Positions 1 to 5,165 of a stretch of 5,165 nucleotides of DNA are shown here, piece after piece (position 1 is the first letter of the stretch; each line of letters opens with the position of its first letter). Position numbers and translations under genes: made by a program. Origin of the DNA: an uncultured bacterium. Lineage in GTDB: Bacteria > Bacillota > Clostridia > Oscillospirales > Butyricicoccaceae. Location of the stretch: assembly GCA_905215125.1 (NCBI GenBank), contig CAJMOV010000157.1, positions 1 to 5,165 of the forward strand, in the 5' to 3' direction. The notes below the pieces were generated by a model. That model saw only the letters and a program-made list of their open reading frames with translations, was not told the origin of the DNA and searched no databases.

Positions 1-21
1 TTCCCACCTGCATAACCTTAC

Positions 22-54
22 AAAAAAACCCGCCGCCCATATCCGGGCGACGGG
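22..54 (-). terminator. Rho-independent terminator, second of a tandem pair
   Basis: Read on the minus strand this is a 10-bp stem (plus-strand arms 29-38 and 45-54, one G-U wobble) around a 6-base loop, followed at once by seven U residues (plus-strand A-tract 22-28). There is no T-tract on the other side, so it works in the minus direction only. It lies about 25 bases beyond the first terminator with no gene between, so it looks like a backup terminator for the same operon. Confidence 0.85.
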
Positions 55-77
55 GACAAATCAGTGCGCTTGAATAT

Positions 78-108
78 AAAAAAGCCGGGCATAGCGCGCC
101 CGGCTTTT
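78..108 (-). terminator. Rho-independent terminator closing the minus-strand operon
   Basis: Plus-strand arms 80-90 and 98-108 are perfectly complementary (11 bp, core GCCGGGC/GCCCGGC) around a 7-base loop. On the minus strand the stem runs into a run of about six U residues. It begins only a few bases after the stop codon of the 39-residue ORF. The opposite side reads TTTTGCTTTATT, so weak activity in the plus direction is possible. Confidence 0.9.
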
Positions 109-111
109 GCT

Positions 112-231
112 TTATTCCGCTGCCTCATAAGCGACCAGGATAATATCCCGGCCCAGCTCGCCCAGCTTTTTTTCTGTTTTTTGGACGATTTCAAGTGCTT
201 CTTTTGACATCCTTGCAATTCTGGGTTCCAC
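112..231 (-). CDS. small hypothetical protein, 39 residues, GTG start
   Basis: I do not recognise this protein. The chosen start is a GTG at 231-229, preceded by a strong ribosome binding site, GAGGTGA (plus positions 237-243), at about 5-6 bases. An in-frame TGA sits directly before the GTG, so the frame cannot extend further. An inner ATG at 210 (residue 8) would give 32 residues but has a badly spaced AAGG directly abutting it. The product is soluble, charged and helix-prone. It has a Lys/Glu-rich middle (KEALEIVQKTEKKLGELG, residues 10-27), then a short hydrophobic stretch (IILVAY) and an acidic end (EAAE). There is no signal peptide or membrane segment. It follows the GTPase-nuclease gene by 60 bases on the same strand and is followed directly by a terminator, so it is the last gene of that operon. 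A role linked to that protein is inference only. The Shine-Dalgarno, start, stop and terminator arrangement is the main support that it is real. Confidence 0.65.
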   Translation of the reverse strand: MEPRIARMSKEALEIVQKTEKKLGELGRDIILVAYEAAE

Positions 232-236
232 TCAGC

Positions 237-243
237 TCACCTC
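237..243 (-). promoter_or_regulatory. ribosome binding site deciding the GTG start
   Basis: Minus-strand GAGGTGA lies 5-6 bases before the GTG at 231-229. It favours that codon over the inner ATG at 210, whose only purine-rich sequence is directly adjacent to the start and too close to work well. Confidence 0.65.
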
Positions 244-291
244 AGAATTAGTTTTGTCCAACGCCAGCACGATATGCGTATGTCAGCGGCT

Positions 292-2949
292 TTAGCTGCG
301 TTTCCCTTGCGCCCTTTCCATCGCAGACCGGATGTCGAGTGACTTTTCCCGGCGTCCGTGTTTTTGAAGGACAACGGAAATTTGCCCTGTGATCTGCTCG
401 ACCTCGTCGTGCAGCTGGCGGGCCGACAGACGCAGCGCGCCATGCCCCAGAATGATCAGCTGTTCCGCCCCGTCTGAAGTGGCGACGCGCACGCGATGAT
501 GCCGCCCAAGCTCGTAGGTAGCCTTTTCGATATAGGCGTCGGCCGTCTCGGCTTCTTTGGTGTAGACAACATAAATATTGTTTTCCCGGGTAATATCCGC
601 CTTGCCGCGGGGGACTTTATATGCGTCAAATACAACGATGATAATATTCTTTTTATAGCCCTGGACGTTGCTCAGCAGGTCGATAAGCGTTTGGCGCGCC
701 ACATCCATACTGTCTTCTGCAAGACGCTTCAGCTCGTCCCAAGCGTAAATGATATTATATCCGTCAACAAGCAGGTATTCCGGCCCGGCAGCCCTGGGGG
801 AAAGCGTCGGCGCAGACGCAGGAAGAGGTTGCGGCGCTTCGCGGGGCGGGGATCTAAAATCCCGGCGCTTGACAGGGCCGTAGGTGCGCTCAAAAATGGC
901 CTGCAGCTGTTCATCCTCCTCGGCTGTTCCAGCGTAGGGGCGGGACGCAGGCCGCGGTTCGGGCTGAGGCGGCCGCTCGCCGGGATCCCGCGAAGATGCT
1001 TCAGGCCGCACACGGACAAAGCTGCTGTCGAGATGGGCATATGCCCTGACTTCATCCCACTTGACGGCAAAGCCCGCCCCGTGCGCGCAGAAGATGGAGT
1101 CGGCGGGGTTTTCCAGATCCCGTTCGGCCTCGTATCCGGCAGCTGCAACCGCCGCGTCCTGATTATGGCAAGGCTCATAGCCCGTAAGGGTACAGGACAG
1201 GCGCCCTTGCCCCTTTGTGTAGGAGGCGACCTCCGCGCCATAGCCCTGAACAGAGGACACCGGCGCGCGGCCCAGCACTACGGCTGAAGCGCCTGACAGC
1301 ACAGGAGCCTCACAGGCGCCGCCCATGCGCTGGATGTCGGCCATTGCCCGGCCGGCCGATTCTGCCGGCAGCTCAAGCCGTATGCTGTACCACGGCTCAA
1401 GCAGGATGCTCTGCGCCTGCATCAGCCCCTGCCGCACAGCGCGGTAGGTGGCCTGGCGAAAATCGCCGCCCTCTGTGTGCTTGATGTGGCCCCGGCCGGC
1501 GACCAGCGTAATGCGCATGTCTGTGATGGGTGAGCCGGTCAAGACGCCGGGATGGCTGCGTTCGCTCAGATGGGATAAAATGAGCCGCTGCCAGCCGAGA
1601 TCCAGCGCATCCCCGCTGCATGCCGACGCGAATTGCAGCCCGCTGCCCCGCGGGCCCGGCTCGAGCAGAAGATGCACCTCGGCATAATGGCGCAGCGGCT
1701 CGTAATGTCCGATGCCGACGACAGGCGCAGCAATGGTCTCGCGGTAGACAATGTTGCCCGCGCCGAAGCTGACGTCCATGCCGAAGCGCTCGGCAATGAT
1801 CCGCCTGAGCACTTCAAGCTGCACTTCCCCCATCAGCTGCATGTGGATCTCCTGCAGCTGGGCATTCCACACGAGATGCAGCTGCGGATCCTCTTCTTCG
1901 AGCTGGGCCAGCCTGCGCAGTGCGACAGGGGGATCCGTCCCTTCGGGAAGCTCGACGCGATAGGTCAGCACCGGCTCGAGCAGCGGGGGAAGCTCTCCTG
2001 CCTCAAACCCCAGCCCCTGGCCCGGAAAGGTATGGCTCAAGCCGGTGACGGCGCAGATCGCGCCGGCTTCCACCTGTTCAGCTGCCTGAAAGCGCGCGCC
2101 GGAGTAAAGGCGGATCTGATCGACCTTTTCCTCCCAGCGTCCGTCCCCCTCGCCGCCGCTTAGCCGGGCCTTGACCCGAAGGCTGCCGCCTGTGATTTTA
2201 AGATAGGTCAGCCGCGCCCCCTGCGCGTCGCGGGCAATTTTGTAAACACGCGCGCCAAAGTCGTCCGGCCGCTGCGGCCGCGGCGCATAACGGCGTATGC
2301 CGGCTAGCAGATCCTTGATCCCTTCCAGCCGCAGCGCCGAGCCGAAAAAGCAGGGAAAAAGGGCGCGGCGCGCCATCAGCGCGGAAACGTCCTCATCGGC
2401 GATATCCCCTGTCTGCAAATACCGGGTCAACAGCTCCTCATCGCACAGCGCGATATTTTCCAGCAGAGCTTCCCGCCCTGCACCGAAATCGACGAAGCTG
2501 CCGTCCAGGCGCTCCTTCAGCTGCATCAGCAATACGTCGCGGTCGGCGCCGGGCAGATCCATTTTGTTGATAAACAAAAGAGTGGGTATCTGATACCGCC
2601 CCAGCAGGCGCCACAGCGTTTCGGTATGGGCCTGCACGCCGTCAGGCCCGCTGACGACCAGTATGGCGCAGTCAAGCACCTGGAGGGTGCGTTCCATCTC
2701 GCTGGAAAAATCGACGTGACCCGGCGTGTCAAGCAGCGTCACCTCCAGCGCGCCGAGGGGAAGCAGGGCCTGCTTGGAAAAAATGGTGATGCCTCGCTCG
2801 CGCTCAATGGAGTGGGTGTCCAGAAAAGCGTCGCGATGGTCGACGCGCCCCAGCCTTTTCAGCGCGCCGCTTACATACAGCAGCCCTTCCGACAGGGTTG
2901 TTTTTCCCGCGTCAACATGCGCGAGGATACCGACAGCCAGCTTTTCCAT
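292..2949 (-). CDS. Tet(M)/EF-G-like translation GTPase fused to a C-terminal YacP/Rae1-type NYN nuclease domain
   Basis: This 885-residue protein joins two ribosome-directed modules. The N-terminal part is an EF-G/Tet(M)-type GTPase. It shows P-loop AHVDAGKT (10-17), switch I RERGIT (50-55), DTPGHVDF with the catalytic His78 (74-81), NKMD (128-131) and GSAL (203-206), then EF-G domains II to V to about residue 600. An extension with CAHGAGF (621-627) and FERTYGPVKR (686-695) follows, within a Pro-rich linker. Residues 724-885 match YacP/Rae1: VDGYN (728-732), VVFDA, TKEAETAD (797-804), ATSD and GHGALRLSAR. D729 and D804 align with the B. subtilis Rae1 acidic residues D7 and D81 as I remember that sequence. 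Tet(M) itself is about 640 residues, so the extra length is the linker plus nuclease. The ATG at 2949 is chosen because AAGG lies 5 bases upstream; the frame extends back to a TTG at 2976 without a good ribosome binding site. Domain IV lacks the Tet(M) loop, so tetracycline protection is doubtful. Confidence 0.93.
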   Translation of the reverse strand: MEKLAVGILAHVDAGKTTLSEGLLYVSGALKRLGRVDHRDAFLDTHSIERERGITIFSKQALLPLGALEVTLLDTPGHVDFSSEMERTLQVLDCAILVVSGPDGVQAHTETLWRLLGRYQIPTLLFINKMDLPGADRDVLLMQLKERLDGSFVDFGAGREALLENIALCDEELLTRYLQTGDIADEDVSALMARRALFPCFFGSALRLEGIKDLLAGIRRYAPRPQRPDDFGARVYKIARDAQGARLTYLKITGGSLRVKARLSGGEGDGRWEEKVDQIRLYSGARFQAAEQVEAGAICAVTGLSHTFPGQGLGFEAGELPPLLEPVLTYRVELPEGTDPPVALRRLAQLEEEDPQLHLVWNAQLQEIHMQLMGEVQLEVLRRIIAERFGMDVSFGAGNIVYRETIAAPVVGIGHYEPLRHYAEVHLLLEPGPRGSGLQFASACSGDALDLGWQRLILSHLSERSHPGVLTGSPITDMRITLVAGRGHIKHTEGGDFRQATYRAVRQGLMQAQSILLEPWYSIRLELPAESAGRAMADIQRMGGACEAPVLSGASAVVLGRAPVSSVQGYGAEVASYTKGQGRLSCTLTGYEPCHNQDAAVAAAGYEAERDLENPADSIFCAHGAGFAVKWDEVRAYAHLDSSFVRVRPEASSRDPGERPPQPEPRPASRPYAGTAEEDEQLQAIFERTYGPVKRRDFRSPPREAPQPLPASAPTLSPRAAGPEYLLVDGYNIIYAWDELKRLAEDSMDVARQTLIDLLSNVQGYKKNIIIVVFDAYKVPRGKADITRENNIYVVYTKEAETADAYIEKATYELGRHHRVRVATSDGAEQLIILGHGALRLSARQLHDEVEQITGQISVVLQKHGRREKSLDIRSAMERAQGKRS

Positions 2950-2950
2950 A

Positions 2951-2958
2951 CTCACCTT
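2951..2958 (-). promoter_or_regulatory. ribosome binding site deciding the GTPase start
   Basis: Minus-strand AAGGTGAG, with its AAGG five bases before the ATG at 2949, supports that codon. It rules against the in-frame ATG at 2961 and TTG at 2976, which lack a comparable site. The protein then starts MEKLAVGILAHVDAGKTT, the usual distance to the P-loop in Tet(M)-type GTPases. Confidence 0.7.
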
Positions 2959-2976
2959 CATCCAAGCATCGCGCAA

Positions 2977-3003
2977 GGGACAGGGCCGGCGCCGTCTTGT
3001 CCC
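2977..3003. repeat. intergenic inverted repeat between the DUF1846 and GTPase genes
   Basis: GGGACA (2977-2982) and TGTCCC (2998-3003) are perfect inverted arms around a 15-base GC-rich centre that contains the palindrome CGGCGCCG. On the minus-strand transcript no U-tract follows, so it is not an intrinsic terminator for the operon. It could be an mRNA stability or processing hairpin. On the plus strand a T-tract follows after a few bases (plus 3008-3014), but no plus-strand gene leads into it. Confidence 0.4.
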
Positions 3004-3012
3004 CTACTTTTT

Positions 3013-4497
3013 TTACTTATGGTACAGCTTGCGCGACTCGTAGCGCGGCGTACAGGTCAGGTTAAAGCCCAGACGGCGATAGACGTCCTCGTCCACCTGG
3101 CCGAGAATGACGCTGGAATGTGCTTCGCACCCGCGCAGCCTGGGCAGCTGGGCCATAGCCTCTGCTGCCAGCGCGCTGCTGGCGGCGCTGACTGCCAGGG
3201 CGACTAGCACTTCGTCGGAATGAAGCCGGGGGTTGCGGTTGCCCAGCGGCCCCGTTTTAAGCTGCTGTATCGGCCCGATAACCGACGGATGCAGCAGGTG
3301 AAGGGACTTTTCCATGCCGGCCAGCGCTTTGACGGCGTTGAGCAGCGCCGCGGCCGACGCGCCGAGCAGATCGCTCGTCTTGCCGGTGACGATGCGCCCA
3401 TCGGGCAGCTCGATGGCGGCGGCGGGCTGCTCGCCCGTTTCGGATGAGCGCTTCTCCGCAGCGACGGCGACGGCGCGATCCTCGGGAGACAGATCCATCT
3501 GGTTCATGATGCTCTTGATCTTCTGAACGGCGTCCTCCGCCGCGCGGCCCTTACGGCAGTCGACCATAGCGGTATAATAGCGCCGGATAATCTCAGCGCA
3601 GGACGCCGCCCGGCAGGCGTCGTCGTCGACGATGCAGTAGCCCGCCATGTTGACCCCCATATCGGTCGGCGAGCGATATGGGCTTTTGCCCGAAATGTGC
3701 TTGAACATGGCGTTGAGCACGGGGAAAATCTCGATATCGCGGTTATAGTTGACGGTCGTCTGGTTATATGCTTCCAGATGATAGGGATCTATCATGTTGA
3801 CGTCGCTGAGATCGGCGGTCGCCGCCTCATAAGCCAGGTTGACAGGGTGCTTCAAGGGGAGGTTCCAGACGGGGAAGGTTTCAAACTTGGCATAGCCGGC
3901 CGTTACGCCGCGCAGGTGCTCATGATACAGCTGGGACAGACAGACGGCCATCTTGCCGCTGCCCGGCCCTGGGGCGGTGACGACAATAAGGGGGCGGCTT
4001 GTCTCAATAAACTGGTTGCGGCCGTAGCCGTCCTGGCTGACAATGTGCTTTACATCGTAAGGATATCCTTCAATGGGGTAATGCAGAAAGACGGGCAGGC
4101 CCAGCTTTTCCAGCTTCTGCTTGAAGGCGGCGGCCGCAGGCTGCTTTTCATACCGCGTCATGACGACCGAGCCGACATACAGGCCGAATTCGCGGAAAGC
4201 GTCGATGAGACGAAGCACGTCGACGTCATAGGTAATGCCCAAATCGCCGCGAATTTTGTTCTTTTCAATGTCCCCGGCATGGATGGCGATGACAATTTCG
4301 GCCTGCTCCTTGAGCATGCGCAGCATCTGGATTTTGGCGTCCGGCGCAAAGCCCGGCAGCACGCGGGAAGCGTGAAAATCGTCAAACAGCTTTCCGCCGA
4401 ACTCCAGGTACAGCTTTCCGCCGAACTCCCCGATCCGCTTTTTAATCTGCTCGGATTGCCGCTGAACATACGCGTTGTTGTCAAAGCCCGTTTTCAT
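3013..4497 (-). CDS. DUF1846 family protein
   Basis: This 494-residue protein matches the DUF1846 family by recognition of its conserved blocks: MKTGFD at the start, LYLEFGGKLFDDFHASRVLPGF (29-50), AGDIEKNKIRGDLGITYDVDVLRLIDAF (74-101), VVTAPGPGSGKMAVCLSQLYHEH (172-194), and NMIDPYHLEAYNQTTVNYNRD (234-254). The GPGSGK stretch resembles a nucleotide-binding glycine loop but lacks the usual following Ser/Thr, so ATP binding is not established. Structures exist for the family from structural genomics, but I know of no proven biochemical function. The length is typical and the protein looks cytosolic. The ATG at 4497 has a strong AAGGGGG site 7 bases upstream. An upstream extension to 4551 adds an unconserved, hydrophobic 18-residue stretch and is rejected. 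It is the first gene of the minus-strand operon, 63 bases before the GTPase-nuclease gene. A 20-bp direct repeat near the N-terminal coding end is unusual. Confidence 0.92.
   Translation of the reverse strand: MKTGFDNNAYVQRQSEQIKKRIGEFGGKLYLEFGGKLFDDFHASRVLPGFAPDAKIQMLRMLKEQAEIVIAIHAGDIEKNKIRGDLGITYDVDVLRLIDAFREFGLYVGSVVMTRYEKQPAAAAFKQKLEKLGLPVFLHYPIEGYPYDVKHIVSQDGYGRNQFIETSRPLIVVTAPGPGSGKMAVCLSQLYHEHLRGVTAGYAKFETFPVWNLPLKHPVNLAYEAATADLSDVNMIDPYHLEAYNQTTVNYNRDIEIFPVLNAMFKHISGKSPYRSPTDMGVNMAGYCIVDDDACRAASCAEIIRRYYTAMVDCRKGRAAEDAVQKIKSIMNQMDLSPEDRAVAVAAEKRSSETGEQPAAAIELPDGRIVTGKTSDLLGASAAALLNAVKALAGMEKSLHLLHPSVIGPIQQLKTGPLGNRNPRLHSDEVLVALAVSAASSALAAEAMAQLPRLRGCEAHSSVILGQVDEDVYRRLGFNLTCTPRYESRKLYHK
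4386..4429. repeat. 20-bp perfect direct repeat, 24-base period, inside the DUF1846 gene
   Basis: Positions 4386-4405 and 4410-4429 are identical over 20 bases with a 4-base spacer. They encode the two EFGGKL blocks (residues 24-29 and 32-37). The period of 24 bases keeps the reading frame. Because synonymous positions are also identical, the similarity is at DNA level rather than only protein level. Confidence 0.9.
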
Positions 4498-4509
4498 TTT
4501 GATTCCCCC

Positions 4510-4539
4510 TTGCAGTTTTGTCAGAAAGCATGGTATAGT
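4510..4539 (+). promoter_or_regulatory. candidate promoter for the deacylase gene
   Basis: A -35-like TTGCAG (4510-4515) and an extended -10 TGGTATAGT (4531-4539) are separated by 18 bases. Transcription would start near 4546 and give a leader of about 100 bases. The -35 is imperfect and overlaps the DUF1846 ribosome binding site. An alternative -10, TATATT at 4590-4595, has no good -35. Confidence 0.35.
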
Positions 4540-4592
4540 AAAACAAAACAAGCTCTTTTAGGTGCGGCCGCGGATAAAAAAACACGCTATAT

Positions 4593-4607
4593 ATTTTATC
4601 ATAAAAT
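4593..4607. promoter_or_regulatory. perfect AT-rich palindrome, possible operator
   Basis: ATTTTAT-C-ATAAAAT has two 7-base arms around a single central base. It sits between the divergent starts and overlaps the candidate minus-strand -10. An overlapping second inverted repeat (GATAAAA at 4573-4579 with TTTTATC at 4594-4600) shares its left arm. No regulator gene is in the window, so the binding protein, if any, is unknown. Confidence 0.4.
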
Positions 4608-4622
4608 CCCCGGCTCGTCCAA
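4593..4622 (-). promoter_or_regulatory. candidate promoter for the DUF1846 operon
   Basis: On the minus strand TTGGAC (4617-4622) and TAAAAT (4593-4598) are 18 bases apart. The -10 is a one-mismatch fit but the -35 matches only at TTG. The -10 lies inside the 15-base palindrome, so a protein bound there would block it. The implied leader is about 90 bases. Confidence 0.3.
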
Positions 4623-4649
4623 GTAATTTATTTTATGGGAGGGATAAAA

Positions 4650-5165
4650 ATGTTCGATTTATTAATCGCCGGCGGTGCTGTTTATGACGGCACCGGTCGG
4701 CCCGCCTTCCGCGCTGATATCGGCGTGGAAAACGGCGTTATCACCGCTGTCGGCGATCTTTCCGGTCAGAAGGCCGAAAAGATTATTGATGCCCAAGGGA
4801 AGGCGGTAACCCCCGGCTTTATCGACATGCACTCGCACGGCGACCTGACGCTTCTGTTTTACCCGGAGATGGAAAGCAAGGTGCGGCAGGGCATTACCAC
4901 CATCGTCGGCGGGCAATGCGGCCTTTCCGTCGCCCCGTGCGATCAATGGTGGCTGAGCCAGTATTTTGAATACGCCCAGCTGGCCCAGCTGACCGACAAT
5001 ATGTTCGACGTCCCCACCCTTGTCCGTCCTAAAGATCTGTCCCCGCTGATGGAAAAGGCTTACGGTGTGGCCGTCGACTGGGCCAGCTTCGGCGATTTTC
5101 TGGATAAGGTGAAAAAGCAGGGCATCGGCGCCAACTACGTCCCCCTGGTCGGCCACGGTACTATC
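4650..5165 (+). CDS. N-acyl-D-amino-acid deacylase / D-aminoacylase-type amidohydrolase (N-terminal part)
   Basis: The first 172 residues of a metal-dependent amidohydrolase are present; the gene runs off the right edge. It opens with MFDLLIAGGAVYDGTG and a small beta-rich domain typical of the family. The metal-binding strand PGFIDMHSHGD follows (55-65, with H61 and H63 as the HxH pair). QGITTIVGGQCGLSVAP (80-96) places Cys90 where D-aminoacylases have their zinc-ligand cysteine. The piece ends with NYVPLVGHGTI (162-172), also characteristic of this group. Family members hydrolyse N-acyl-D-amino acids, and some relatives act on dihydropyrimidine-like or dipeptide substrates, so the exact substrate is open. 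Full-length members are roughly 480-530 residues, so about two thirds is missing. The ATG has a strong GGGAGGG site (4637-4643) at 6 bases. The enzyme is expected in the cytosol, with no signal peptide. It is divergent from the DUF1846 operon. Confidence 0.88.
   Translation, partial: MFDLLIAGGAVYDGTGRPAFRADIGVENGVITAVGDLSGQKAEKIIDAQGKAVTPGFIDMHSHGDLTLLFYPEMESKVRQGITTIVGGQCGLSVAPCDQWWLSQYFEYAQLAQLTDNMFDVPTLVRPKDLSPLMEKAYGVAVDWASFGDFLDKVKKQGIGANYVPLVGHGTI

Larger units (their letters stand above)
4498..4649. promoter_or_regulatory. divergent intergenic region with promoters for both flanking genes
   Basis: These 152 bases separate the divergent DUF1846 and deacylase starts and are much more AT-rich than the genes. 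They must carry promoters for both directions unless these lie elsewhere. They hold ribosome binding sites at both edges (minus AAGGGGG at 4505-4511, plus GGGAGGG at 4637-4643), a NotI-like GC palindrome near 4564-4571, and AT-rich inverted repeats at 4573-4607. I see no small ORF or known riboswitch. Confidence 0.6.

Noticed and set aside
1..21. Possible start of another minus-strand gene (ATG with nearby AAGG)
   Set aside because: The AAGG is only two bases from the ATG and the frame leaves the window after a few codons, so it cannot be supported.
18..218. Minus-strand frame of 66 codons at the left end
   Set aside because: It reads through both terminators and overlaps the 39-residue ORF in another frame. 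The composition is not protein-like, while the competing frame has proper start, ribosome binding and stop signals.
237..443. Minus-strand frame of 68 codons over the 3' end of the GTPase gene
   Set aside because: It overlaps the conserved nuclease domain in another frame and is Cys/Ser/Arg-rich with no recognisable motif.
496..1287. Long plus-strand open frame of 263 codons
   Set aside because: It lies wholly opposite the nuclease end of the GTPase gene. Its translation is Arg/Gly/Pro-rich with no recognisable motif, and such antisense frames are common in GC-rich coding DNA.
1633..2163. Plus-strand open frame of 176 codons
   Set aside because: It is antisense to domains II-IV of the GTPase, has no family match by eye and no convincing ribosome binding site.
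292..2949. Calling the GTPase a tetracycline resistance gene
   Set aside because: The GTPase fold matches, but the drug-site loop of Tet(M) is not conserved and a nuclease domain is attached. Resistance cannot be claimed from sequence.
3697..4626. Plus-strand open frame of 309 codons
   Set aside because: It is antisense to the well-recognised DUF1846 gene and runs through the divergent promoter region. Its sequence mirrors the opposite strand's codons and has no recognisable domain.
4662..5156. Minus-strand open frame of 164 codons
   Set aside because: It is the shadow of the deacylase gene, which has clear family motifs and a strong ribosome binding site on the plus strand.

Overview
The window looks like chromosomal DNA from a GC-rich member of the Clostridia (Bacillota). 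The evidence is the strong purine-rich ribosome binding sites, a DUF1846 family protein, a Tet(M)/Tet(O)-like translation GTPase carrying a YacP/Rae1-type nuclease domain, and compact same-strand gene packing. The exact genus cannot be read from the sequence.

Layout. Three genes lie on the minus strand, read from right to left: a DUF1846 protein (4497 to 3013), a translation-factor-like GTPase fused to a C-terminal NYN/YacP nuclease domain (2949 to 292), and an unrecognised 39-residue protein with a GTG start (231 to 112). The gaps are 63 and 60 bases, and no intrinsic terminator on the minus strand is visible inside the cluster. Two strong minus-strand hairpins with U-tracts (81-108 and 22-54) close the unit, so it reads as one three-gene operon. 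Divergently on the plus strand, a D-aminoacylase-type (N-acyl-D-amino-acid deacylase) amidohydrolase starts at 4650 and runs off the window end. The 152-base gap between the divergent starts holds candidate promoters in both directions and a perfect 15-base AT-rich palindrome. No gene-free stretch exceeds 300 bases. No tRNA, rRNA, CRISPR or mobile element was seen.

How the genes may work together. The central gene is the most striking. A GTPase of the class that enters the ribosomal A site is joined to a domain related to Rae1, which cuts mRNA in the ribosomal A site in Bacillus subtilis. The natural inference is a single-chain factor that uses GTP-dependent ribosome binding to deliver an endonuclease. 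The loop that Tet(M) uses against tetracycline does not match, so this is unlikely to be a plain tetracycline resistance gene. The DUF1846 protein has no established function. The deacylase is a separate catabolic gene, presumably unrelated to translation.
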